DNA of 64,000 nt from the NCBI RefSeq assembly GCF_010091925.1, contig NZ_WVID01000015.1, positions 1 to 64,000 of the forward strand, read 5' to 3'. Source of the DNA: Nostoc sp. B(2019). GTDB taxonomy: Bacteria > Cyanobacteriota > Cyanobacteriia > Cyanobacteriales > Nostocaceae. Below the pieces are notes generated by a model. It was not told the origin of the DNA. It worked only from the letters and a program-made list of their open reading frames with translations, and searched no databases. Made by a program: the position numbers and the translations under genes. Positions 38,633-46,830 of the stretch are shown in pieces. Positions within the stretch are counted from its first letter, which is position 1, and the number at the start of each line of letters is the position of its first letter.

Positions 38633-38789
38633 CTTAACATTATTACCAATTCATACACGGGTAAAGGGATTCTGACAATCCGAAGAAATTAATCATTTTC
38701 CTCTTGATGACAGAAGTAATCTGCTTTTTCCTCACAATTCTTAATCAATGCTTAAATTCTGTTAATGGTTAAACGAAAGATACTGTAAA

Positions 38790-39446
38790 TTAGGTATCTA
38801 GATAATTTTGCAATTGAGCTTGTAATCTAGATCTCGCTCGGGCTATTCTCGACTTCACAGTTCCCAAGGAAACTCCAGTGATTTCGGCAATTTCTTCATA
38901 CGCCATGCCTTCAATTTCTCTAAGGACAATAGTAGTACGAAACACTTCTGGTAAATCCGCGATCGCCTCCCGTAGTTGTTCGTAAAATTCTCTAGTAGTC
39001 AGTGCTTCCTCTGGGCCGGGAGTATCTCCAGCAATTTCCCAATCCATCTCGCCGTCTTCTACTGAGCGAGGTGCATCCAGCGACAAGGGACTGACAACCC
39101 GCTTGCGTTTCCGTAACTCATCGTAAAACAAGTTAGTGGCAATGCGGCTTAACCAGCCCCGAAATTTAGAAGGCTCTTGCAATCTGTTAATATTCCGATA
39201 CACGCGAATCCAAACTTCTTGAGCCAAATCAGCTCTATCTGACCAATCGGGAGCCAGGTGGTATAAAACCCTATCGACTTGTGTCTGATAGCGGCGCAAT
39301 AGTTCTGCAAACGCAGCACGATCAGGGCGCAGTCCTATTTGACAGCGCAAAATTAGATCATGATTAGAGAGTTTGTCAACTTGCACTGATGCTTCTGGAT
39401 ACCTTGCATCAACAGTTGACCAGGATACAGTAATCGACTGACTCAT
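38790..39446 (-). CDS. sigG: ECF RNA polymerase sigma factor, SigG-like
   Basis: A 218-residue ECF sigma factor. Region 2 (about 40-105, LLRRYQTQVDRVLYHLAPDWSDRADLAQEVWIRVYRNINRL and FRGWLSRIATNLFYDELRKRKR) and region 4 (about 155-210, LPEVFRTTIVLREIEGMAYEEIAEITGVSLGTVKSRIARARSRL) are intact. The protein is taken to begin at ATG 39446 (MSQSITVSW) and not at the in-frame 39584, because a near-consensus sigma-E-type promoter lies at 39479-39506, inside the longer frame. Nostoc SigG controls envelope-stress genes; envelope genes flank this one. Confidence 0.9.
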   Translation of the reverse strand: MSQSITVSWSTVDARYPEASVQVDKLSNHDLILRCQIGLRPDRAAFAELLRRYQTQVDRVLYHLAPDWSDRADLAQEVWIRVYRNINRLQEPSKFRGWLSRIATNLFYDELRKRKRVVSPLSLDAPRSVEDGEMDWEIAGDTPGPEEALTTREFYEQLREAIADLPEVFRTTIVLREIEGMAYEEIAEITGVSLGTVKSRIARARSRLQAQLQNYLDT

Positions 39447-39478
39447 AGATCGTACTGGCTTTAAATCATCCCTTCCTA

Positions 39479-39506
39479 TTAGACCTGCTAATGAGCAGGA
39501 AGTTCC
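39479..39506 (-). promoter_or_regulatory. Sigma-E-type autoregulatory promoter of sigG
   Basis: Read on the minus strand, GGAACTT (39506-39500) is followed after exactly 16 nt by TCTAA (39483-39479), matching the GGAACTT-N16-TCTRA pattern of group IV sigma factors. The spacer CCTGCT-CATT-AGCAGG is itself an inverted repeat with 6-bp arms. Transcription would begin near 39472 and give a leader of about 26 nt to ATG 39446. Confidence 0.72.
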
Positions 39507-40270
39507 TTGGTAAGGTGACGGATTTATGACTGGAACACTGAAGTATACAAGTTTGGGTAGATTATTGGCAACGGTAAGAGCCACTGTCTCCTTATGCTGC
39601 TTGCATAGTTGCTTTTTTATTTATCAGTTAACAGTTGACAAGGGAATAGCAATGTTACGTAGATTTGTGCTAATTATGGCAACCGAATACACACGCTTGA
39701 CAAAAATAATTAGATATGGTTTTAAAGATGAGGGATCAAAATTTTTCACTTCTAAATTGATATCTCATACTTTATCCTGGATCTAAGGCGTAAGATTTGA
39801 TACCCTTAACCAGGTAAGAATTTTTGTAATTTATGCTGCTATATTTGCTATGACTATTATTTTTTGGGATTTGTCACCAGAATAGTTGATGTTTTTTCTG
39901 AGTGTTGTTGGTAATTACCAAAATTAGTGTGTTCGGGTACACGAACTTGAAAAAAGAAATTGAGGGAAAATGTAATTGTGACTGTTAGCAATAATTTTTC
40001 AAACATGGTCTTTCTTCCACCCACACCATTAATGATTGATTGCTACATTTCCAGAGTTCCAGAAAAGATTCCAAGCAAAGGCTTTCGTGCTTTGGAACTT
40101 CAAAGAAATGAATTTTACCTAGATTTCTGCTGGCATCTACATAGCTTTAGTTTGCCCAGAGCTATTAGCAGATTCATAATGAAATTGATAAGTATTTATA
40201 AATTTTTGATGATTGAAGCATGAACGCATTCAATTTATTTGCTGGATATGTCAGGGATAAACAATAAGCA
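39507..40270. other. Intergenic region, sigG / L,D-transpeptidase gene
   Basis: About 760 bp in which I see no convincing gene; frames of 86 and 87 codons here have no start context or recognisable motif. A near-palindrome GTTCGGGTACACGAAC (39931-39946, one mismatched pair) could be an operator. The remainder is AT-rich. Confidence 0.5.
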
Positions 40271-41092
40271 ATGACAATGGTAAGAAATGAATCAGTAGGG
40301 CGTATGGTAATGATGCTCTGTTTTGGCACAGCAATTTTATCTCTGGCTGTCCATTGGCGCATTACTTCAGCTCAACCGTATTTGGGACAACCTGCTTCTG
40401 CTTCGTTGCGGCGAGATTCTAATCCTCAAGGAAGTCGCCCAAAGGCTGTTTATGGAAATCTCTCGCAAGTAGACTTAGGGGATACGCTGAGTGAGTCTGT
40501 GTCTACTAAACGTGTAACAGACCAGAAGGTGTCTAAATCAAAGTCTTCTGCTATTAGCAAAAATGTAGCTCAAGTGACTAATCTGCCAAGTAAGACGCGA
40601 TTAGTAGCGCAAGCACAAAGGGATAATACAACTAAAGACAGCTGGCCCAAGTCTTTATTAGCTCAGGCTTTACCTCAACAAAAAACCTCTAATCAGAAGG
40701 ATATCAAGACGCAAGTGGTTGTTGATTTAAGCGATCGCCGCGCCTATGTCTACGCCAAAGATGAAGTGATAGCCAGTTACCCGATTGCTATAGGTAAGAA
40801 AGGCTGGGAAACACCTACGGGTGATTTCCAGGTGATGCACATGCAACACCATCCTATTTGGCGTCACCCAATTACTGGCAAAGTATTTGAAGCTGGTACT
40901 GACAGTCCTTTGGGAGATAGATGGATTGGCTTTTGGTCAGATGGACGCAATCATATTGGCTTTCACGGTACGCCAGAGGTGGAGGTGATCGGAACCGCTG
41001 TGTCTCACGGCTGCTTAAGAATGCGTAATCCTGATGTCCGAATGTTGTATGAGCAAGTCAAGTTGGGCACAACTGTAATAGTGCGTGATTGA
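40271..41092 (+). CDS. L,D-transpeptidase (YkuD domain), membrane-anchored
   Basis: A 273-residue protein with an N-terminal hydrophobic anchor (GRMVMMLCFGTAILSLAVHW), a low-complexity Ser/Lys/Gln linker (about 40-140) and a C-terminal YkuD domain (about 146-273). The catalytic motif is HGCLRMRN in the form HxnSHGCLRM (IGFHGTPEVEVIGTAVSHGCLRMRNPDV; Cys about 248). It should form 3-3 peptidoglycan cross-links or attach proteins to the wall. The gene lies in the envelope-related block with SigG, LdcA and an M23 peptidase. Confidence 0.92.
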   Translation: MTMVRNESVGRMVMMLCFGTAILSLAVHWRITSAQPYLGQPASASLRRDSNPQGSRPKAVYGNLSQVDLGDTLSESVSTKRVTDQKVSKSKSSAISKNVAQVTNLPSKTRLVAQAQRDNTTKDSWPKSLLAQALPQQKTSNQKDIKTQVVVDLSDRRAYVYAKDEVIASYPIAIGKKGWETPTGDFQVMHMQHHPIWRHPITGKVFEAGTDSPLGDRWIGFWSDGRNHIGFHGTPEVEVIGTAVSHGCLRMRNPDVRMLYEQVKLGTTVIVRD

Positions 41093-41101
41093 TTGGTAAA
41101 T

Positions 41102-41148
41102 AGTCAATGGTCAAGAGTCAATAGTCACAAGACTCTTGACCATTGACT
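41102..41148. terminator. Bidirectional terminator-like hairpin
   Basis: A perfect 18-bp inverted repeat (AGTCAATGGTCAAGAGTC at 41102-41119, complement at 41131-41148) with an 11-nt loop lies between the ends of the convergent transpeptidase and ComFB genes. TTTTGACTAT follows on the plus strand. It is built from TTGAC-type short repeats common in these genomes and could end transcription from both sides. Confidence 0.65.
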
Positions 41149-41153
41149 TTTGA

Positions 41154-41705
41154 CTATAAAGATTGTGGTGATTTTTGCTCAAAGTTAGGTGCGTGTGCTT
41201 GAAGTAAAGCACTGACTTGGCGTACAACATCATTGGCTGTATTTTTACCCAAGTCCTGACGTTCTGGAAAGAAATTGGGTCGATCTAGGTAACGACTGAT
41301 CGCTTCGCCGACTTGCTGGGAAATTAATTCTTGAAGTTCTGTCTTAGCCCGTTGACGCTGATAGTTAGCACCTTCTTCGGTGGTAGCATACAAGGGTGGC
41401 AGACGGTTGAGGGCGTAAGCGGCGATATCCCCGACATCCAGGGAACTTTCGCTGGTAGCTTCAATTTCGGCTACTCTGGCGATCGCTTCTGTCAGTACCA
41501 GTTCTTCCATGACGTTAATAAATTGTTTGCGAGGTACCGCCACTACCTCACCAGTCAACAGTGACCCCATCAGCCGATCCAGCGCCATGTACTCTTCAAT
41601 TGAGAGTTCTGAGGCATTATCACAGATTCGTCCGACTTCTGCTTCCATTGCTGGTGTCAAATAACCATCCTGGAGAGCTTGTTCTACAATTTTTTCGATA
41701 CTCAT
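41154..41705 (-). CDS. cdgR: ComFB-domain protein, c-di-GMP receptor candidate (CdgR-like)
   Basis: A 183-residue protein with a ComFB domain in FINVMEELVLTEAIARVAEIEATSESSLDVGDIAAYALNRLPPLYATTEEGANYQRQRA (about 68-126). Cyanobacterial ComFB proteins, including CdgR of Anabaena, bind cyclic di-GMP and influence cell size or pili. The N-terminal helical part begins MSIEKIVEQALQDGYLTPAMEAEVGRI. ATG 41705 is chosen; TTG 41753 and ATG 41717/41714 are upstream in frame. It shares the neighbourhood with sigG, as I recall for Anabaena. Confidence 0.82.
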   Translation of the reverse strand: MSIEKIVEQALQDGYLTPAMEAEVGRICDNASELSIEEYMALDRLMGSLLTGEVVAVPRKQFINVMEELVLTEAIARVAEIEATSESSLDVGDIAAYALNRLPPLYATTEEGANYQRQRAKTELQELISQQVGEAISRYLDRPNFFPERQDLGKNTANDVVRQVSALLQAHAPNFEQKSPQSL

Positions 41706-41826
41706 AACGCTCATCATCTTTACTCTAGCCAAGCAAGGTAGGGACGGTATCAATCTAATTTATTTTGTCTAATTCTCGGCAAAAAAACACACAAGCTATT
41801 TACCGAAATGATCAACTGAGTCTCTA

Positions 41827-42756
41827 CTAATTAAAGACATTGGTTCGCCAGGGTGTTGGATCAACAGATTGTCCATTGACATATAGACCCCAGTGCAAAT
41901 GCGGCCCTGTAGAAGCACCTGTTGAACCCACTGCGCCAATTAATTGACCAGGTTTCACAAAATCACCTTCTTTAACATTAATACGACTCAGGTGCATGAA
42001 AATACTGGTTACTCCATGACCGTGGTCGATGCCAACTACGTTCCCGTGAACCCGAAACCCTTGAGATACCCTACCTACCAAAGCAACTCGCCCTGCGGCT
42101 GGGGCAATTACAGGCGAACCCGTTGCACCAGCGTAGTCAACGCCACGATGGTAGTAGTCCTTTGCAAATTTACCATTATAGTAGCGACGTACACCATAGA
42201 TCGTACTAATCCGCCCTGCGTTGGGTTTGAGGAAGCCACCACTCCAATATTTTTGTGGTGTTTGTAGTGCCTTCAAAGCTGCTACGCGTGTAAGCTCTAA
42301 CTTTGTCGCTTGTACTCCGGCTTTTCCAGGTGGTAAATTAATGCGTTGTACGGGGAATTTGCGATCGCTCACTTTCACTGCTAAGTTTTGCACCTGACCA
42401 TCCCCGGAAATCCTAAACTTTCTAATTCCCGCTGTTTCTAAGGGAGTTGTGGGAATAAAAGCTCGATACCGACTGGGTGCAATTGCAAATGCTGGGTAAG
42501 TTTTCTGGCCAATAGCCACCGTTGGATTGCTACCACTTTCGGGATTATCTAGATTAATCTCTACTGATAGAGTATCCCCTAATTTAGGATTAGTCGGAGT
42601 CACTTTTACTTGCAAAGCATCCACAGGCAATGCCATGACGGGGATAGCGGCAAACATTCCCACTAACAAATTTACTGTTCGGTAATTTCCTGTCAAAACT
42701 TTGGCACCACAACTAAGTAAATTTTTGTTTAAATTACTAGCGAAACATTCCATCAT
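41827..42756 (-). CDS. M23 family metallopeptidase (LytM-like)
   Basis: A 309-residue exported endopeptidase. An N-terminal hydrophobic stretch (TVNLLVGMFAAIPVMALPVDA) is a signal or anchor, followed by a beta-rich domain (about 48-150) and a C-terminal M23 domain. Zinc ligands are in YYHRGVDYAGATG (H-x3-D) and GPHLHWGLYVNG (HLH), with MHLSRINVKEGDFVKPGQLIG between. It should cleave peptidoglycan cross-bridges or act as a divisome activator. It is downstream of the AEC transporter gene on the same strand but 307 bp away. Confidence 0.93.
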   Translation of the reverse strand: MMECFASNLNKNLLSCGAKVLTGNYRTVNLLVGMFAAIPVMALPVDALQVKVTPTNPKLGDTLSVEINLDNPESGSNPTVAIGQKTYPAFAIAPSRYRAFIPTTPLETAGIRKFRISGDGQVQNLAVKVSDRKFPVQRINLPPGKAGVQATKLELTRVAALKALQTPQKYWSGGFLKPNAGRISTIYGVRRYYNGKFAKDYYHRGVDYAGATGSPVIAPAAGRVALVGRVSQGFRVHGNVVGIDHGHGVTSIFMHLSRINVKEGDFVKPGQLIGAVGSTGASTGPHLHWGLYVNGQSVDPTPWRTNVFN

Positions 42757-43076
42757 AGATATGTAAAAAATTCCTTGCTTCTGTTGAAAAATAGACTAGC
42801 TTATTACTACTAGTGTTTCCTTCTGGAAGCAGATGTTTTGGGAAACTATAAAGGTTGCGAAACCTCCTAGAGACTTAACTTTTATAACCGAGGTGTATGA
42901 CATTAGGAACGAGAATATAATTTAGCTTGAACAACTTGTTTTAGGCATCATTTTTGTTTTGCTCAGACTTTTCAAGATCAAGGCTAGTGTAACTGTTTTT
43001 TAGCTTGATAGATCCATCCCAGTTTCCAAGCTATAGAATCTTGAGCAGAAATTATTGCATCTTCTGAATTTCAACC
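42757..43076. other. Intergenic region upstream of M23 gene
   Basis: About 320 bp with no gene seen. It should carry the M23 gene promoter on the minus strand; I recognise no operator or repeat in it. Confidence 0.4.
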
Positions 43077-44066
43077 TTAGCCAAACCAAGCAAGCCAGAG
43101 GGGAAGTGCAAAAAACAACCCTACAAAAGTCAAAGCGATACTGCTAGCCAACAAGTTCCGGTCTAGGTCATAAACTTCTGCCAAAATCAGTACAGAAAGC
43201 CCTGTGGGTGTTCCAGACATTAGCACTAGTACAAGTCGGTGTTCGCCAGTCACGCCTAAATAGGTAGCGCCTAATCCCACCAACGCTGGCACAATGAAGA
43301 CTTTCAATACGCTGGCAATTGAGGCGATTTCTAGACTTTTCCATCCTTTAATTGTCCCAAGTCGCAGACCAACCAGTAACAAAGCAAAAGCGATTACAAC
43401 CCAAACGGCTTGGTCTAGTCCTGACTCAACCACTGCTGGCAATTTTACAAACTGAGTATTTAAGCCAATGAAAAATGTCCACAGACTGGGAACAGTTGCA
43501 AGATCCCGTAACTGAGTCCACCAAGAGTTTTGGGTTTGACTCTTACCAAAATAGCTGGCGATTAAGATAGCAATACCATAAGTGCCTACAACATTGTTGG
43601 TAACGCTGAATAATACTGCCCAATCAGTATTTTCAGGACTGGTTAGCACCTGTGTGAGGGTCAATCCGACGAAGCCTGTATTGCCTAAAATTGTAGCCAG
43701 AATAAAGCTGCCCAAACTTGCTCGCACTAAGGAGTTAAAACCGGAAGATGAAGCATTAAGCGACAGATCCAAACTCTCTTGTTTTGGCTGCTCTTTTAGA
43801 CTGATTAACCATTGTCGTCCCCACCAGATTAACAGGGCTAGAACCAGACTCAGCAACAAAATTACTATTGCTATTCCAGGTATTAGTCCGCCATTGGACA
43901 AGTTAGTATGACGTGCTAGAACGAAAAGTTGTAGTGGAATTCCAACCCAGTAAAGCCCATAACCCAGTAGCTTCAGAAAACTATCTGGGATGAACCGAGA
44001 TACCAGAAAACCTAAACCTATCCAGGTAAGTAAAGGGGTGTAGGCATGAAATAAGGTTTCCATCAT
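43077..44066 (-). CDS. AEC family transporter (auxin efflux carrier-like)
   Basis: A 329-residue polytopic membrane protein with about ten hydrophobic helices and the AEC/BART family look (LLTWIGLGFLVSRFIPDSFLKLLGYGLYWVGIPLQLFVLARHTN at the N terminus; PALVGLGATYLGVTGEHRLVLVLMSGTPTGLSVLILAEVYDLDRNLLASSIALTFVGLFFALPLW at the C terminus). Such carriers export or import organic acids or amphipathic compounds; the substrate is unknown. ATG 44066 (or 44063) is preferred over GTG 44078 because GAGGGTG lies about 10 nt upstream. Confidence 0.85.
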   Translation of the reverse strand: MMETLFHAYTPLLTWIGLGFLVSRFIPDSFLKLLGYGLYWVGIPLQLFVLARHTNLSNGGLIPGIAIVILLLSLVLALLIWWGRQWLISLKEQPKQESLDLSLNASSSGFNSLVRASLGSFILATILGNTGFVGLTLTQVLTSPENTDWAVLFSVTNNVVGTYGIAILIASYFGKSQTQNSWWTQLRDLATVPSLWTFFIGLNTQFVKLPAVVESGLDQAVWVVIAFALLLVGLRLGTIKGWKSLEIASIASVLKVFIVPALVGLGATYLGVTGEHRLVLVLMSGTPTGLSVLILAEVYDLDRNLLASSIALTFVGLFFALPLWLAWFG

Positions 44067-44684
44067 GTAAAGTTGCACCCTCTATTAAACCTGTTTGTAC
44101 TCTCATGGCTGAAAGCCGATAGCATTAATGAGTTCTCGTCACGAGCGTCTGGGATTTTATTAACTCACAAATCACAAGTCAAAAGCAAAAATTTGCTCTT
44201 TTACTAGAGAAAGACGCGATTTTGCTCGTAACTATACTTAAAGCCTATCCGAAAAGTCACTATAAATTTTCTAGGGTAGATGATGTGAGGCGCTCACCAG
44301 TGACTATGTTATTTATCTCTACACAGAAGTTGTCCACTCCAGAGATCAGATTCCCGACTTTTTTAAGAAGTCGGGAATCTTGTGAAAAAGAACTTTCTAA
44401 GAAAGTGTTCATCTGTGGTTTGATTTGTAATTTTATTCTTAGTCTAAATTAGAGATACATAAGAATTAAGTTGATATTAACGATTTCTTTGTATAGAATT
44501 AATCTCCTCCTAGTAGGTTGTTATGGGGCAACAGAACATCTAACACATTGATACCAGTGTAAAAACTGGAAATTCAAACCTGATTTTGGTAAGGGCGTTA
44601 GCTATGAAGTCTGCTTACGACCACCCTGCCTTCTTCGTGTTAGTTGTTGCTGTGCTTTAACTTACCTGTTAGTCAGGAGTACAG
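44067..44684. other. Divergent intergenic region with GATTCCCGACTT hairpin
   Basis: About 620 bp without a credible gene. 44348-44380 is a strong hairpin with 13-bp perfect arms (AGATTCCCGACTT / AAGTCGGGAATCT) and a 7-nt loop, a dispersed Nostoc-type palindrome. A single Pho-box-like half site TTTAACTT (44656-44663) lies just before the PhoD ribosome binding site AGGAG (44675-44679), but no tandem array accompanies it. Confidence 0.6.
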
Positions 44685-46277
44685 ATGGTAGATTACCGGA
44701 ATTTTGAGCAGTTCTTGCACAGTCGGATCAAACGACGTAACTTGATTATTGGGGCAGGAGCATTTACTGGATTAGCGATCGCCAATCAATTTTCTCATCA
44801 ACCAGCGCTTGCTAGAGGCAGATTTTCCAATTATCCTTTCACTTTGGGTGTAGCGTCGGGTGAACCTTATCCTACCAGCGTAGTGATTTGGACTCGTCTG
44901 GCTCCCGAACCTTTAAATGGGGGTGGAATGCCATATACTAATGTGCCAATTCGCTGGGAAGTAGCAACTGATCCTGACATGAGGCGTATTGTCTCTAGAG
45001 GTACTGTAATTGCAACTCCACAACTAGCTCACTCTGTTCGAGTTGTAGTAGAGGGACTGCGATCCGATAGTTGGTATTGGTATAGGTTTATTGTCGGCCG
45101 AGACGCTAGCCCTATTGGTCGCACTCGTACAGCTCCTCTAACAGGCATCTACTTGAGTAAATTTAACTTTGCGCTTGTCTCCTGCCAAAACTATGAGCAA
45201 GGGTACTATACTGCCTACAAATATCTGGCCCAGGAGAAAGACCTCAGCCTAGTAGTACATGTTGGCGACTATATATATGAGGGAGGCATCAGAACAGATC
45301 GGGTAAGACAGCACAATAGTCCAGAAATTGTGACTTTGGAAGATTACCGCAATCGTCACGCCCTCTATAAAACCGATTCCAATCTGCAAGCGGCTCATGC
45401 AGCGTTTCCCTGGATTGTCACCTGGGATGACCACGAGGTAGAAAATAACTACGCCAACAACATCTCAGAACTCGATACTGAACCAGATCAAGACCGGGCA
45501 ATTTTCCTCCAACGACGAGCAGTTGCTTATCAGGCTTACTACGAACACATGCCATTGCGTCCTTTCTCCCGACCCACTGGCCCCGATATGCAACTTTTCC
45601 GACGGCTGGATTTTGGTAATTTAGCGACCTTCCATGTCTTAGATACCCGCCAGTATCGTACCGATCAGCCCTGTGGTGATGGTACTAAAGAACGTTGTCC
45701 AGAAAACTTCGATCCAAAGGCAACGATTACTGGTAAAGCACAGGAAGATTGGTTATTCCAAGGTCTAAATAGCTCACAGACTAAATGGAACATATTAGCT
45801 CAGCAAGTACCTATTGCTCAGCGAGACATGACACCAGGGGAAGGCGGAACCTTCAGTATGGATAAGTGGGATGGTTATCTGGCTTCGCGCGATCGCCTCA
45901 TGGCTTTTCTGGAACAGCGCCAGCCCTCTAATCCAGTATCCTTGGCAGGCGATGTACATTCTAACTGGGCCATGAATCTGAAGGCTAACTTTGATCAGCC
46001 AGAATCCGCTACAGTTGGGAGTGAATTCGTCTGTACTTCAATTAGCTCTGGTGGAGATGGTGCAGACACTACCCCCACAGTTGAAGCTTACTTACCGGAT
46101 AACCCACACATTAAGTTTTTCAACGCTCAACGGGGATATGTTCGTTGTGCGCTAACTCCCACAACCTGGAAGACAGACTATCTAGTTTTATCGGATGTGA
46201 CAACTCAATTTGGCACGCTTAGTAAGCGTGCTTCATTTGTGGTTGAAGACGGTCGTCCGGGAGTACAGCAAGTCTAA
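44685..46277 (+). CDS. phoD: Alkaline phosphatase D, Tat-exported
   Basis: A 530-residue PhoD-family phosphodiesterase/phosphomonoesterase. The N terminus has a twin-arginine signal (KRRNLIIGAGAFTGLAIANQFSHQPALA), as expected for export of the folded metalloenzyme. Core motifs are FALVSCQNYEQGYYTAY, VVHVGDYIYEGGI (about 190-202), VTWDDHEVENNYAN (about 244-257), FHVLDTRQYRTDQPC and NPVSLAGDVHSNWA (about 420). PhoD releases phosphate from organic esters under phosphate limitation, usually under PhoB control. AGGAG lies upstream of ATG 44685. It is a paralogue of the non-exported gene at 20636-22996. Confidence 0.94.
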   Translation: MVDYRNFEQFLHSRIKRRNLIIGAGAFTGLAIANQFSHQPALARGRFSNYPFTLGVASGEPYPTSVVIWTRLAPEPLNGGGMPYTNVPIRWEVATDPDMRRIVSRGTVIATPQLAHSVRVVVEGLRSDSWYWYRFIVGRDASPIGRTRTAPLTGIYLSKFNFALVSCQNYEQGYYTAYKYLAQEKDLSLVVHVGDYIYEGGIRTDRVRQHNSPEIVTLEDYRNRHALYKTDSNLQAAHAAFPWIVTWDDHEVENNYANNISELDTEPDQDRAIFLQRRAVAYQAYYEHMPLRPFSRPTGPDMQLFRRLDFGNLATFHVLDTRQYRTDQPCGDGTKERCPENFDPKATITGKAQEDWLFQGLNSSQTKWNILAQQVPIAQRDMTPGEGGTFSMDKWDGYLASRDRLMAFLEQRQPSNPVSLAGDVHSNWAMNLKANFDQPESATVGSEFVCTSISSGGDGADTTPTVEAYLPDNPHIKFFNAQRGYVRCALTPTTWKTDYLVLSDVTTQFGTLSKRASFVVEDGRPGVQQV

Positions 46278-46439
46278 CTTGCACTCTTGCTACGCCCTGC
46301 TGTAAGCGATGCCTACGGCGGTAAACTACGCACCATTACCATTGTATTTTTTCCATTATTATCAAAGCTCAAAGCATAGACGCGCAGCAGATGATCGCCT
46401 GATTGCCAGACATCACCTTTAGATCTCGGATGTTGCAGC

Positions 46440-46670
46440 TCCGAACACGAAGTTCCGAGTTCTGAGCACGAAGTTCCGAGTTCTGAGCACGAACTTCCGA
46501 GTTCTGAACACGAAGTTCCGAGTTCTGAGCACGAACTTCCGAGTTCTGAGCACGAACTTCCGAGTTCCGAACACGAACTTCCGAGTTCCGAACACGAACT
46601 TCCGAGTTCCGAACACGAAGTTCCGAGTTCCGAACACGAAGTTCCGAGTTCCGAACACAAACTTCCGAAG
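46440..46670. repeat. Minisatellite: eleven 21-bp tandem repeats
   Basis: Eleven consecutive 21-bp units fill 46440-46670 exactly. Each can be divided into heptamer-like thirds (TCCGAAC, ACGAAGT, TCCGAGT). Variation is patterned: the middle block is GAAGTTC or GAACTTC (a self-complementary core differing only at its centre), and the first block is TCCGAAC, TCTGAGC or TCTGAAC. The last unit is diverged (CACAAACTTCCGAAG). Because the unit is a multiple of three, several frames stay open across it, but none has a good start. Confidence 0.95.
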
Positions 46671-46685
46671 GCAGATCTATTCAAT

Positions 46686-46791
46686 ACCTTTCGATTAAAG
46701 GGTAAAGGCTGAAATTTACCCCTTACCCTTTACCCTTTACCCCTTCGGGTTCGCCAGTTGCCTGCGGAGGGGAACCCTCCCGCAGCACTGG
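46686..46791. repeat. Dispersed GGGTAAA repeat and GC-rich imperfect palindrome
   Basis: 46686-46735 is an inverted copy of the repeat at 32331-32384 and 57377-57444 and includes short TACCCTT iterations. 46754-46791 is an imperfect palindrome (CCAGTTGCCTGCGGAGGG against CCCTCCCGCAGCACTGG). A shorter relative (CTCCAGAAGG ... CAGTGCTGG) occurs near 51951. Together with the minisatellite, they fill the gap between phoD and the GH65 gene. Confidence 0.65.
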
Positions 46792-46830
46792 TCTCACCTT
46801 TTCCCAAACCTCAAAAGAGATAAGAAGTGC

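Noticed and set aside
39447-39584. 46-residue N-terminal extension of SigG
   Set aside because: A near-consensus ECF promoter lies within it and the conserved protein begins at MSQSITVSW.
39526-40223. 86- and 87-codon plus-strand frames before the L,D-transpeptidase gene
   Set aside because: Weak starts, AT-rich low-information translations and no recognisable domain; the first overlaps the sigG promoter antisense.
44222-44452. 76-codon frame upstream of phoD
   Set aside because: It runs through the GATTCCCGACTT hairpin and lacks a start context or any family resemblance.
44656-44663. Pho box before phoD
   Set aside because: Only one half site matches the TTTAACTT-type pattern; no tandem units at 11-bp spacing are present and it lies too close to the ribosome binding site.
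46440-46670. CRISPR array
   Set aside because: Units are contiguous 21-mers without spacers and no cas genes are nearby.
46313-46684. Minus-strand frame encoding CSELGTS heptapeptide repeats
   Set aside because: It is simply the 21-bp minisatellite read in frame; it starts at TTG with no ribosome binding site, and other frames through the array are open as well.
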